Of a DNA stretch of 64,000 nucleotides, positions 1-11,075 are shown one piece after another. Source of the DNA: Lichtheimia corymbifera B2541 (Eukaryota; Mucoromycota; Mucoromycetes; Mucorales; Lichtheimiaceae); assembly GCA_000697475.1 (NCBI GenBank), contig JNEU01000764.1:1-64000 (forward strand). Reading direction: 5' to 3'. The number at the start of each line of letters is the position of its first letter. Position 1 is the stretch's first letter. The position numbers and the translations under genes are program-made. Below the pieces are notes generated by a model. The model saw nothing but the letters and a program-made list of their open reading frames with translations. It was not told the origin of the DNA and ran no database searches.

Positions 1-8
1 ATAAAAAA

Positions 9-100
<92 letters not shown>
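1..100. repeat. Poly-A tract at the window's left edge
   Basis: Nearly pure A over 100 bases, broken only by a T and one G. It may be a genuine homopolymer or a sequencing or assembly edge effect. No gene is attached to it. Confidence 0.9.
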
Positions 101-102
<2 letters not shown>

Positions 103-492
103 AATGAGGATCATATACAAAGTGGGAGGATGATAGCGCATATATAGGTGATGCGTGCGAGTGTATGAGCACGTAAGAAGAGCAATGTAGTGTAGTGGTA
201 GTAGTAATAGGAGGGGCGGTTGATTCGTTCTAGTGGAGGTAGTAGTAGTAGTAGCAGAGATGAAGAAAGGACGAGGGAAGAGGCATCATGGAAAACGAGG
301 GTATGGGACAAATGTATACACACCACACAAAATACAAAGATTTTGTGTTAAGAAGGGGATATGAGATACAACAGGGAATATGTATAAGAACACAGCAAAA
401 GGATAACAGATATATGATGTTGGTTGTTTGGCAAGAATGGGTATATATCATCATGCTGCTGCTGATAGTAGCCGCAGACCTTGTTGTGTTGT

Positions 493-713
493 TCATCTTC
501 TGGCATAACGGCACCAGAATTCATGGCTAATGAAATAATATAAATTGCATGTCAATAAATGAATTGCTGTTTTTGTCATGTCAATCACTCTTACCTGAAG
601 CGAGAAACATCAACGCCGCAACAGTGGCAGAATCCATAATAATAGGCAGCTGGGACCGAGGAGTTGGTGGTGTTGTTGACGAGCGAAGCGTTCATGGTGT
701 GATTGCAAGCCAT
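493..713 (-). CDS. Possible tiny two-exon gene, unknown product
   Basis: A weak candidate. An ATG at 713 opens an exon (713-595) that ends at a good GTAAGA donor. A TTTCATTAG-type acceptor leads to a second exon (526-493) that keeps frame and stops at TGA. The product would be about 50 aa, with several N-glycosylation-like NxT/NxS sites and a cluster of Cys and aromatic residues near its middle. There is no clear signal peptide and I do not recognise it. A second start at 637 in another frame is also splice-compatible, which lowers confidence. It lies upstream (5' to 3') of nothing else recognisable. Confidence 0.2.
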
Positions 714-1138
714 TGCTGTTATTGTTGTAAAAGAGCTGAAAGAAATAAAATACAAAGAAATGGGTTGTTGTTGTGGGGTAGAGGGAAAGGGGGAAGGCTG
801 TCAAACATCGTGGCTTTATATATATTTTTGATTCTGTCATCCACGTCGCGTTGTTAATAACATCATCAATATCATCATCATTGCACACGATGCGGGGTGA
901 TATGGTGAGGTGGCGGGGGGACATACACAGGGTGCATAACACCACACACACAAAGAAAAAAATGGGGGTGAAAGACAAATGTGTCGCAACCATACATAAC
1001 AAACCCTTTTCCCCGTACTAACTTTACTCCCTATTTAGCTTAATGTAGGCTTAAAAGAACAAACAAATGGTGTTTTGGGGGAGGATAGAGAATAAGAGAG
1101 AAATAAAGGGGGTCTTCACTCCGATATGTAAGAATGCG
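714..1138. other. Intergenic region left of BUD6
   Basis: It holds CA-rich and GGTG-rich low-complexity stretches and the 3' flank of BUD6. The open frames here on either strand have low-complexity translations and no recognisable domain. I see no RNA gene. Confidence 0.6.
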
Positions 1139-3888
1139 TCATATGCCTTTATTACTAGTAGAATAGAGAGCTTTCAAAAGTTCCTCATCTTTTTGCTTCC
1201 GCTGACGATCCACTTGCTCTGCTCCGCCTGTTCGTTTAAGTTTCTTTGCATCCACAAAGGCAGTCAGCTCTTTTTCAAAGTCATCGATACGATTGGCAAG
1301 CTCACGTGCCCTCATCTTCTCTGCTTGCTCCATGGCTTTGACACGTTTCGTGTGGTCGACATCGATGGTAGTGACCTGTTTTAGTACGCTTGCCATGTCC
1401 CCTGGTTCTCCTCCTCCGTAATGAATACTGCTGCTGGTGTTATTGTTGCTACCATCACCACCGATCGATAATGCAGGAAACATGGATCTGACAGAGGATG
1501 ATGATGCTGCATTCCCCCCACCATTATCACGCTGACGTGTTTGAATCTCATGCACCTTTTGAAGTTGCTTCAATACTTGCACCAGATCAGCATGGTCATC
1601 TCGTAAATCCAAAACAAGGGCTTCTTGCTCTTTGAGAAATTGCTGCTCGTGAACAACATTCTGTAGCTCTTGTTCCCATACCAACTTCCAAATGGGTTTG
1701 GCCTTTTTGAGCAGTTGACAAAACGCGTCAATTTCCTTGTCCAAATCAGCCACTTCTTGCTCACAATGTTCCAACTGTGTCGTTGACGGTCGACAGCGTC
1801 GTTGCGTTACATCCAGTTTGAGCTGATCAATGGTATCCTGAAGATCCTGTAACCGTGTTGTAATCTGGGTGGCTGTAGATTCGGAACGATCCTTTGTTTC
1901 CTGCAGGTAGTGTCGGCGGTGTTTGTCTCCTTCTCCGCAAACCCCTTCCGCATTGGTGTCACCCGATGATGATGATGATGCCGATGTTTGCCCGCCCAAA
2001 AGCATTTGTCGTTGCCTGTTGCAATACTCGTATGCTTTTCCTCGCATATCATCCAACATTGCTTTTGTTTCGCACTGGAACTCAGAAGCAATCTGACGCA
2101 ATATTCCCAAATCTTGACGCAGCTCTAGAATGGCACCCTGGTGGTGTTGCAGCATCCGATGATCGACGTTGGCTGTCATTGTCGGATTATGCTTCTTTTT
2201 GATTGTTGTTGCCATGTCAACAGACGTATTTTCATTATCCGATCCACTCTGTAACGTCTTTTGGATTGTCTCAAGTTTATCCATCATCACCTGATACCAC
2301 CCAGGTGGCTGCTGCTGTTGTTGTCCTCCTCCAATGTCCTCTATTGTACTATACATAGTTAGCTGGGCTGGGTCTCTTTCTCTCTTTTTGTATTATACTT
2401 GCATGCCTTTTGATGATTGAAGCAGGAGTAAGCAATGGGGTACAATATCTTGAATGTCTTCGAGTTCATAAAAGATGCCACTGGTCGGATCACGGATATG
2501 GATGATGCGGGTGTCAGGTACCATGGAGTCATCAAACTTATCGAGGAACAACTGGCGGAGCATGTCCATAGTCATGGGTTGTTGTTGATGGTCATTTTGT
2601 TGAATTTTGGCCTTTTTGATTCTATCATGTATCTGCAAATAGATCACAATGCCGTTGTTGTCGCCTAAATAAAATCGGTTTGCATTAGAAGGATCTCCAT
2701 TCGAATGTTTATCACCGAGAGCTGTAAGAAAAAGCGCGCGCTTTCCCATGAACCCCCTGAATATGATAAGAAAGAAAGGGAGAGTTACTTGCTTTTTTGC
2801 TTATTGCTATCAGACAACCCCACGTCATGATGCTGATTTCTGGTCACAGGATGTCGACGTGGTGGTGGTGCAATGGATGGTGATGGTGATGGTGAAGAAG
2901 AAGTGATACTTTGGTCACTGGTTGTTGTTGCTACTGCTGCACCTTCCAAATTGGCATCACTTTGGTAGCTATGGTGATGTTGTTGTTGTTGTTGTTGTTG
3001 TTGGGCAGTACGACGCACTGAAGAACGATGAGCCAAGTCGTCTTGTTGTTTCAAGGCAGTGAGAGCTTCACGTGTACTTGGGTCGTCCATATCAAAATCA
3101 GAAGCACTGGATGATAGCAATGTTCGTTCAGCACCACCACCACTAGGATTATTGTTACGGATAGTTCCAGCACGACGAGGAAGGCGTTGTGGTGCTTCGT
3201 GTCGCAGCTGTGCTTGTTTCTGTTTCAGAGCATGTAATAGCTGCAGGATCGTCTCACGGATAGCGGGAAGATGCTGCTCCAATGTGGCTGTGGATGGCGG
3301 TCCTGCCAAAGCTGCTTCAAGACATGCATGCAGTTCGCTTGGTACATGAGCTGCTTCACTAAAATAGATCAGCAATGACGTTAATATGCTTCTTCAAAGG
3401 ACCAAAGAACATCATTCGCCCATACCCCCCAACAATACCATTATCTTCCGCGTAATACTTACTCAATTGACACGTGCATTGATGCAAACGCTTGGCGTGC
3501 ATGATCAAAATCCTCTTGCAGAGTTCGATACACTTCCATCACTTGCTCGGCACTCGCGGTTTGATTTGACCACCCAGTCAACACTTGCAATATATTCTTG
3601 GTCGATGAAAGGAGTTGTGTCACCGTCCATTCAATCGTGGCCTGCAATTGCTGTTGCATTACAAGACGTTATGCACATGCAATGGACTTGGATTTAGAAA
3701 TCGCTTACATTCAGACTTGTGCTGCTGCTACTTCTACTCGTTGTTCTTGCTTCTTGCTGTGGCGATGCAGGTGTCTGCTGTGGCGGGGGCGGAGGAGGCG
3801 GCGGTTGTGTTGGTGCAACATGATCATCATGCAGCGTAGACCCAAACGAGACAATGGTCGCTTTCTGCTGTTCTAATTCTTGATCCAT
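1139..3888 (-). CDS. BUD6: Bud6/Aip3 actin-interacting polarity protein
   Basis: Bud6 is the formin-activating, actin-monomer-binding subunit of the fungal polarisome, acting at hyphal tips and septa. Five exons are inferred: 3888-3709, 3650-3463, 3358-2789, ~2756-2399 and ~2362-1139, giving about 839 aa. The N-terminal region (around residues 60-130) matches the Bud6 helical region, with 'TQLLSSTKNILQVL' and 'TASAEQVMEVYRTLQEDF'. The middle has a Gln/His/Ser-rich linker followed by 'IRDPTSGIFYELEDIQDI', a Bud6/Aip3 hallmark. The last exon is largely coiled coil and carries 'LRQDLGILRQIASEF' and 'VWEQELQNVVHEQQFLKEQE', the actin/formin-binding core. The start is the first in-frame ATG before a poly-Pro stretch. 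The two introns at ~2788-2757 and ~2398-2363 come out at only 32 and 36 nt if frame is kept, so those junctions are uncertain. The family call is secure. Confidence 0.9.
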
Positions 3889-4153
3889 TGGATAACAAGG
3901 CCATAAAACCACGCAATAGAAAAGAAGAGAATGAAAAGAGATAAATCCCAACTGACTACATTCTTGTAACCCCAAAAACGTAAATCGCTCTCTCTCCCTC
4001 ATTCACTTGCCTCCTTGATATAAAATACTTTTATTATCCCACCATCATTTATTGTCTATGAATGAATTACACTAAATGTTACAGATGATTCAAGCGTCGA
4101 ATTGCAACGATTATAAGGAGCTATATAGAGACATGATTAACTTTCCATTACTA

Positions 4154-4711
4154 TCACTCTACTGTATTCCCCCAAAAAATCTTACGTCGTCCATTATTTG
4201 AGCATGGATGATTAGCACTGCATGGGAGTTCACATAACCAGCAATTAGCAAGTCGGTCCCATGTAATGGTGACATGCATGATAAATAATTACTTACAGGC
4301 CTGTGACAAGCATAGTATATGAACCATTTGGCATATTGTATGGTATTTCCCATTCATCATGTGCTGATCGTGGACCATCTCCAGTGCGCACCCATGTTGC
4401 GTTAGGAAACACTGATACCACTTTCTTGCTATCAGCCTCGGCAATGGATACAGCCGCCGAGTTTAATGATGCCATCCCATTGAATCGTACTACGTATATT
4501 GATCACGGTTATATATCCCTTGAAGAAGAAAGATCATATTCAGAGAATACCAACCTCGATATCGGATGTCAATAGTTGCACCTGCGTGGAAGGCAGCTCC
4601 ATTAGGAGGTTCATCAATAATGATTTGATCACCGAGCACGACGACAATGCTTGAACCACCAAGGATTGCTAGTAGTAGCCATAAAGGATGAAAAAGATTG
4701 AAGCACAGCAT
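4154..4711 (-). CDS. Small secreted Kre9/Knh1-like cell-wall protein
   Basis: Three exons (4711-4555, 4489-4297, 4217-4154) give a 137-aa protein. Residues 1-27 form a hydrophobic signal peptide ending near 'VVVLGDQ'. The mature part starts with 'IIIDEPPNGAAFHAGATIDI', the pattern of the Kre9/Knh1 N-terminal beta-sandwich domain found in Ser/Thr-rich GPI-anchored wall proteins. It ends with the family's 'W-x-IP....NGSYTMLVTG' strand. There is no GPI signal or Ser/Thr-rich stalk, so this is a single-domain secreted version. Proteins of this type are linked to beta-1,6-glucan and wall assembly; the role here is inference. A (TA)n run at about 4826-4844 lies ~115-130 bp upstream of the start and could serve as a TATA region. 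Confidence 0.7.
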
Positions 4712-5907
4712 AGTATGTAGTTGATTCTTGAAGGAAAAAAGAAAAGAAAAGGTTGGATAAAGACCCTGGGTCTACGAAAGGGTATTGTTGATTGATAATG
4801 CTTGTTGGCAAACGATCCGCATGTCTTATATATATATATATATACCATTTCCCTCGATAGCCATTGTGCTATATATCACTCTTTGATCGCATTCTACTTA
4901 CACAATGATACAATACGCCCTATTTTAACATCCAATTTATCAGGAGGAGGGTAGTCATTGTCGTAAGCGCGTTACTATTATACATTCATCAAAGCCGGTG
5001 TGTGGCATGCAATATAGCTACAAATAGAGAAGCCGATATCTGCACTATGCGGCGTGCATGGTACAATGAATTCGAATTCCCATAACAGAAAAAAGGAGGC
5101 ACACAAAAAAAGCAATCAATTCTTGTGGCCCCCATTGATTGTTACTTGTCATCTTATTATATCAAACGTACGTGTTGGTCATCATCATTGAAGTCATTTG
5201 CCGGCTGTAGCAGCAGGTTTTGATTTGCGTTCAACCGTCAAGATTAAGTATACGACATGTATAGTTGGCCATGTGGCTCTACCTTTAACGTACTTCAGTT
5301 ACTGTTATAAAACATATCAACTTTAATAATTTTAGCGTCATCATCAATTGCTGCCCTCCTTGATAACGACGGAATGACGGACCAGCAACTAAAGCGAACA
5401 AATATTATGGATGTTGCGCCCGTATGTACCATGCTCATAAAAATGCTGATGCAGAACAACAATGAAACATCGAACGTAGCTTGATCAGGCATATATTCTC
5501 GTGAGTCAAATGGCGTGCAAGTGGATTAGGATAGATCAATCATTTACTTTGAAATGAGCTGTCACTGCAAACTTTCATTCTTCCCATCCACATACATGTC
5601 TCCTGCTCTACATACGCACTGGCTAAAAAAAGCAATTGATAGAGAGCAAGGGGTAATGGATTTGTGTCACAGTCATGCATCAACACCTTTGGCGGTCTCA
5701 AGCATCACCTGGTAATTAAATCAACTAACGGCATATTTATCTCATTATGGCATAAGCTATCAAAACAATCGTGTCCATACACAACCCAAGAGCTCAATTT
5801 CCAGAACCAATCCACTTTTATATACGTTGCCAAACACATGGTAGAAGGATGAAATGAGTTGATTGTAGTTTCGAATAAGTTTATTCTCCAAAGACGATGG
5901 AAATAGC
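4712..5907. other. Intergenic, no supported gene
   Basis: AT-rich sequence with a (TA)n run around 4830. Short open frames occur (for example a 65-codon frame at 5295-5492, minus strand), but none shows a domain, splice logic or codon bias that supports a gene. It lies downstream of the eL13 gene and upstream of the Kre9-like gene. Confidence 0.6.
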
Positions 5908-6728
5908 TTATTTCTTCTACAAAATGCGCAATGCCATGTGAGATACCTTATCATAACATCCTCATTCATATTCAATATTACCTTGTTGGCCTCCTCTTCG
6001 GCCTTATCACGAGCACGCTTCTCGCGAGCACCAAGAGTGCGGGCAGCAGAGCGAGCGTAACGAAGCTTCATGTAGGCGTTGACCTTCTTCTCATCAGCAG
6101 AGATGGCACGAGCTTCAGGGGCAGTAGCAACTTGCTCAACAGGGAGGATAGCACCACGAAGTTGAACAGCAGAGGCAACAGCAGCAGCCTATGATACCAA
6201 CGATGAGCCATTTGCAGATAGAATAATAACAAGTGATATACTTACATCAGAGTCACCCTTCTTGGGGCTGGAAGCCTTGCGGGGGAAGACAATGAGCTTA
6301 GCCTTGTAAGCCTTAAGACGTTGAACGTTCAATTCAAGGGACTCTTGGGAGTGGTTGCGGCGACGGTGGTCGACAGCAATACCAATGGAGCGAGCTTCCT
6401 TGCGGTTGATACCAGCTTCCTAGAAATGACGATAACAAAAAAATTGAGTATACATGGACATATATCACTCATCCATACATACCTTGATTTCTTCAAGAGT
6501 GAAACCACGGCCAACACGGAGACGCATGTTGTAACGTTGAGTGGGGCAGCGGACAGCAGGACGCAAAAGACCGTCAACAGGACGAGGGGCAATGCGAGCA
6601 GCCTTTTGGATACGTGCAACACGGCGAGATTTCTTGCGGCCGGGCTGATCGAACCACGTCTTCACGCGACGCTGCCAATCCTTACGGAAGTGCTGGTTGG
6701 GCAACTGGTTGTTGTGCTTCAAGACCAT
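5908..6728 (-). CDS. RPL13: 60S ribosomal protein eL13
   Basis: A structural protein of the large ribosomal subunit, binding 25S rRNA. Four exons (6728-6483, 6419-6246, 6188-5982, 5916-5908) give 211 aa, the normal length for eL13. The start '[19 protein letters not shown]' and '[13 protein letters not shown]' are diagnostic of the family, as is '[14 protein letters not shown]' at the end of exon 1. Exon 2 carries '[20 protein letters not shown]'. The C-terminus is basic and helical ([18 protein letters not shown]). The last coding exon is only 9 nt (Lys-Lys-stop); retaining the intron before it would replace these residues with a longer unrelated tail. The basic composition and strict conservation leave no doubt about identity. 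Confidence 0.97.
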
Positions 6729-7690
6729 TGTCTAAATGTCGTTCAATTGGAAAATGGAATGTGTCGCCAAGTGGGCAAGAACCGAAAGTGGATAAAGAAA
6801 AAAAAAAGATGTCAAAATCAGTAAGTTGATCCAATCCATTCATTTTTAATCCATCCATAACGCTCATCATTCATCCATCATCACATTCATGAATAGATGG
6901 ATGATGATATACGATTGATGGATGATTCATGTGTCGTGGATACGTACGGGTGACCAGTATGGAGAAAGAGGAGGCTCAACTACAGGCTGCCTGTGGAGTG
7001 TCAAGTCGGCCACTGCTGCTCGCTGCTCACGGAGATTCAAATGCTCTCAATCCTATTGTCGGCAACCTAGCAACCATTCCTACATCAATATTACTAGTAA
7101 TAAAAAGCTATCTTACAACATCTTTTGAAAGTCTATGTCTAATCATAAAAAAGAAGGAGAGTTATACTATCAATGTAGCCTTTGTTTAAAACACAATGAA
7201 TCAATCAGACCTTTCTCTTCCTCGCTTTTTCCTTTATCACAGCATAATGTACACCCACACACAACGACTTCAACTTAGGAATAAAGAAGGTTTCTTATAG
7301 TGTAGGCAACAGCCTCGTATTTGTTAAAGTAACCCTTTAATCCAATATCATTCACAAGAAATCGGCTACAGGCACAACGAGTTGGTCCAGTGGGGGGAAT
7401 ACATCAATTTGAAAAATCTCTATCCTTCGGGAGTACATTGTGCAAAGGTGGATGAATGTACTTGATGCATGGTGACCATATATATGCATAACATGTCAAA
7501 TGGAGTTGGATCATGATAGTCCTACACGATTTGCAAGTTCCACAAACGATCATGAGAACAACTGCCATGCAATCTCCTTAGAGTAGGATAGTTGGATGTA
7601 CCAATCACTCCAAGATGATAGCGTCAAGGTCAAATAGAAAATGGATGCACTCTTTTAGCACGCATGGTATACACACATACCCTTCCATCC
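6729..7690. other. eL13 upstream region and unassigned sequence
   Basis: The first part is the promoter side of the eL13 gene, with A-rich tracts near 6800 and repeated ATCCATCCAT-like runs around 6840-6920. The rest has no gene that I can support. Open frames near 6922-7189 have no recognisable domain. Confidence 0.55.
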
Positions 7691-7726
7691 CCATTATCAA
7701 CAATATCCAGATCCATATCCATAGAC

Positions 7727-8340
7727 ATTCGTTTGTATTGAGAGCAAGTTGCTACTACACGTAAATAAAGCTGCTACTATAGAACGAGTATCTGCTGTCC
7801 ACATGAAAAGGCTGGAAGACAAGTTGCTGCAAGTAGCTTGAGACAATGGAGCAAAGACCTTGCTAATGGCAGGGGCTGTTACGTTTGGTCCCGGCAGAGG
7901 GGGGTGCAAGAGGGGGTGTTGCAGTAGAGTGACAAGGCTGTGAACGCTGTTTGAGACAATGGAGTAAAGACAATACTAATAGCAACTGCTCGAGTGAATG
8001 CTGTTACGATTGACCGTGGTAAAGGAGCGTGCAAGAGAGTGTGTAGTGTCAAGCGAGGCGTGTGTTGTAGTAGGCAGTGTCCACGCCATGGACTTGCCAT
8101 TCAGTCAAAGACAATCTGATCAAGGCAGTTGCAGGATCGACATGGTGGGATGAAGCAGGACAATCGTTCGCAGGTGGTAGTTGTACTTGAATGCATCAAC
8201 AGTTGGGAATGGGAAGAAGAGCGAAGAGGGAAGAAGAGGGAAGTGGAAGAGGTGGAAATTAAATCTGTCAGGCAGTCAGACATATCCATATACACTGATA
8301 TTAATATATGATATTGGGATTGCCTGTTTCGAATCTCAAA
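7727..8340. repeat. Dispersed repeat family, copy A (middle part)
   Basis: Matches copy B from ~10657 and copy C from ~47215 at many points. Shared blocks include 'ATGTTGCTGCAAGTA'-like sequence, 'GAGTGCAAGAG..GTGT', 'AGTGACAAGGCTGTGAA' and 'TCAAAGACAATC.GATCAAG', then 'ACAATCGTTCGCAGGTGGT'. Divergence is considerable, so the copies are old. No protein-coding capacity is evident. It continues directly into the ~160-200 bp units that follow. Confidence 0.75.
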
Positions 8341-8925
8341 CTTCCACACAATATGCTCTAGAACACGCTGAACAACTTTGTCTTAAAAAAGAACCCACAC
8401 TTCATTTGAAAATTTCGAAAAGGAGAGCATAATGTGGGGTTGACTATGACGGATGGAAATTGGGAAAGCGCCGGATTTATGAAAAGGTCAATTAGTATGT
8501 AGTTTGTTGGGATTCCCTCTCTCGCACTTGAAACTTTGGTCAGAAGGTTCTCTGGGGCATGCTGATCGACTCTATTCATTTAAAAACCGCATGGTCCATT
8601 ATGAACATTTTGAATGCCGGCCAGCCCAAATGTAAGAGAAAAGTAGGGTCGGCGCTCCTGTTCCTCGAGATTGCCCACCTTGAACCTGAAACTTTCACAC
8701 AACACTCTTTCAACCTCGCCGAGCAATTTCGTTCCCATAAAGACCCCAGAGTTCATTATGAAAACATTGAATGTGGGAGAGACGACGAATGGATGGTAAG
8801 ATAAACAGGGTGTACGGCCGTGCGCGCCGATATTGCTCTTCGGGACGTCGAAACTTGGTCAGGAGGTGCACTCGGTCATGCTGATCAACACGTTCTCATA
8901 AAGCCTCTACACATCATTATGGAGA
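8341..8925. repeat. Degenerate ~160-190 bp tandem units (cluster in copy A)
   Basis: Four related units can be anchored on a 'GCTGATCAAC..CATTTAAAAACC..CATTATG'-like core at about 8363, 8553, 8717 and 8878 (spacings ~190, 164, 161). Each core is preceded by a 'CCT(T/C)GAAACTT..TCA' block. The same series, with similar spacing, occurs at 47700-48310. The units are far too divergent and long to be a CRISPR array, and no coding function is visible. Confidence 0.7.
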
Positions 8926-8940
8926 TTTGGAGAAACAGGC

Positions 8941-9004
8941 ATCTTCATGTTTTACCTATGCTGTAAGTGTGATGCCATAGGAAAGGTGGTGTTTGTTCAT
9001 TGTC
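8941..9004. repeat. Direct copy of the palindrome's outer arm
   Basis: The stretch 'TTCATGTTTTACCTATGCTG' followed by 'GTGGTGTTTGTTCATTGTC' repeats the sequence found at the outer part of the right palindrome arm (~9460-9522). It is complementary to the outer left arm at ~9081-9130. A related piece sits at ~48310-48380. Confidence 0.7.
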
Positions 9005-9080
9005 AAGTAGCTTGACCCTGATAGAGCGGAAGATGCAGACGGACTTCTTTGTGCAGCACAGCTCACTTGCATGATACTTC

Positions 9081-9522
9081 ACAATGAGCAAACACCACTT
9101 ATCACATAGCATCATGGTTACATCATATGTAAAAACACAAAGGTGACTGTATCTCTACTTTACAATGAAACGTGGGGTCATTCATAGAACAATATTGCTC
9201 GGCTGGGTGTAGCGCACCTTGGGTGCAAGTTTCACGATCAGGCTTGTCGATCCTAGATTTCGCAATGTCACCACCAGCCAAAGTGGATCGTGGGTCAACC
9301 TCTTGAATTTTTTTTAACTTTGGCTGGTGGTGACATTGGGTGAATCTGAGATCGGCCACGACGATCGTGAAACTTCTACACAAGGTGCGCTTCAACCCGA
9401 CGAGCAACTTTGTTCTATTAAAGACCCCACGTTTCATTGTGAAGTTTAGAGATACAGACACCTTTATGTTTTACATATGCTGTAAGCGTGATGCTCTATG
9501 GAGAGTGGTGTTTGTTCATTGT
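9081..9522. repeat. Large imperfect inverted repeat (arms ~205 bp, loop ~32 bp)
   Basis: The left arm is 9081-9284 and the right arm 9317-9522. The inner 22 bp are perfectly complementary: 'CAATGTCACCACCAGCCAAAGT' at 9263-9284 pairs with 9317-9338. Further out, matching blocks include 'TTTCACGATC', 'AAGCGCACCTTG', 'CAATGAAACGTGGGGTC', 'CATATGTAAAA' and 'GAACAAACACCAC'. The arms are themselves a unit of the neighbouring satellite-like family, so this looks like a head-to-head insertion or fold-back of that repeat. Confidence 0.85.
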
Positions 9523-9545
9523 CGACTGCTTCACTTATACTAGAA

Positions 9546-10179
9546 CCAAAGAGGTAAAGTACTCGTTTGTACGATTAAGAACAGAGGGCGGGGCTTGGAG
9601 AGTCATTCTTATTGGTGGAGACTGCATAATGGTTCCTGCCCCTATAGCAAGGTCTGTGTATGATAGAACGTATGGAACCATGGTGTGGTTTACAAGCCAA
9701 AATAATCAGTGAATCCGAGAGTATTGACGTAAAAAGAATGACAAGGGCGATGACATTGATTGTCCCCACGGATCTTACTTATAAGAGCTCATACATACAA
9801 AATAACGCACGCTGGAAGTTGTCATACGTAAGCATATGTATGTGCTCGAGTCATAGAGTATCAAAGCTCACTCTTTCTTGAACGTAATCACTTAAGCTTA
9901 CAACGGATCAAACTTCTGTAACAAGCGTTATTGTTTGGTACCATTGCTAGGGGTTTATTATCTTTGAAAATACAAGCGTCTATTTATCCGACATATGTAC
10001 AATTCCACTGCCTATCGTCGATCAGCATATCAACAAGGAAGCTTTAATGAATGTAATGTGATAAAAACAACAAAAGCGTCTCGATACAATGATGTAGATT
10101 ATTCCGACCTTCTAATTTCTATCCTGCCTTTCATTCTGGAAACTAGCCAAGTGGATCACATACAGTCGGTGGGTATCAT
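9546..10179. other. Repeat-flanking intergenic sequence
   Basis: Unique-looking sequence between the palindrome and copy B of the dispersed repeat. Small open frames are present but none has a recognisable product or splice signals that extend it. Confidence 0.5.
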
Positions 10180-11075
10180 TATCGTTGCGTTATTGAATCC
10201 TTGGTTGCTGCCGTCGTAAACATCTTCATCCAGGATTGCAAACTAGCTGCTGTGCGTGCCTTGGTTCCTATATCCAATATCATCCTTGGCGGCAAACTGA
10301 CTTTCGTCGAAGATACAAGCCGTCTCATCCATGTCACCCAATCTATCATCATCCTCAGCCGCATCCACGTAACATGATCCATCCTTCCTGCTGACGACGT
10401 GCCGAGTAATCGAACCGACATTTCATGACCATCCACCACTGTGCTTGATTGAATCCATCATTCATAACCAATGCAAGTCTAATACATCGATACAAAGAAC
10501 ACATGCGATCGCTTGCTGACATGCTTCCTTTTCCATCCGGCTGTTGGTCAATCACTTGCTTGTTCACTTTCTATCGCAGCTCATTCAGGTGAAGAATGCT
10601 TGTATTGCGCAGTAGTAATAGTTGATGGTAGAAATGGAATCACCCATAGGGATCCACATGTATTGAAACACGTTGCTACACTTAAATAAAACTGCTTCTG
10701 TACAACGGCTATCTGCTGTTCACATATAAAAGCCTGCAAGGCATGTTGCTGCAAGTAAAGAACGCTGCTTGATATAATGGTGTAAAGGGCACGCTAATAG
10801 CAACTGCTGGAATGAACGCTGTTACGATTGGTTGTGGCGAATGAGAGTGCAAGAGAGCGTGCAGTATACGCATATGTTATAGTCGAGTGACAAGAAGGCT
10901 GTGTATACGCCATGCAGTTGCCTTTCAGTTAAAGACAATCAGATCAAGGCAATCGTAGGGTTCACATGATGGGTTGAAGCAGAACAATCGTTCGCAGGTG
11001 GTGATTGTGCCTGAATGGGGCAGCGGTTGAGAATGGGGGAAAGAGAAAACAAGGAGGAGTGGAAGAGCTGGAAAT
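10180..11075. repeat. Dispersed repeat family, copy B (left and middle parts)
   Basis: The left part (10180-10600) resembles 46800-47170: shared blocks include 'CTTCATCCA.GATTG.AA', 'TCATCCATGTCACCCAATC'-like sequence, 'GACATGCTTCCTT.TCCATC' and 'CATCGCAGCTCA..AGGTGAAGA'. The middle part (10657-11040) resembles copies A and C. It lacks the ~160-200 bp unit cluster and runs instead into a different ~190-bp tandem array. Confidence 0.75.

Noticed and set aside
1..100. Retroposon poly-A tail
   Set aside because: No upstream element body is visible in the window and no target-site duplication can be tested, so only the tract itself is reported.
610..1002. 130-codon open frame on the minus strand
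   Set aside because: It overlaps CA-rich and poly-Asn-type sequence, shows no domain, and its frame is not supported by neighbouring splice sites.
8350..8800. Short open frames in the satellite-like units as repeated peptides
   Set aside because: The frames differ between units and are broken by stops, so the similarity is at the DNA level only.
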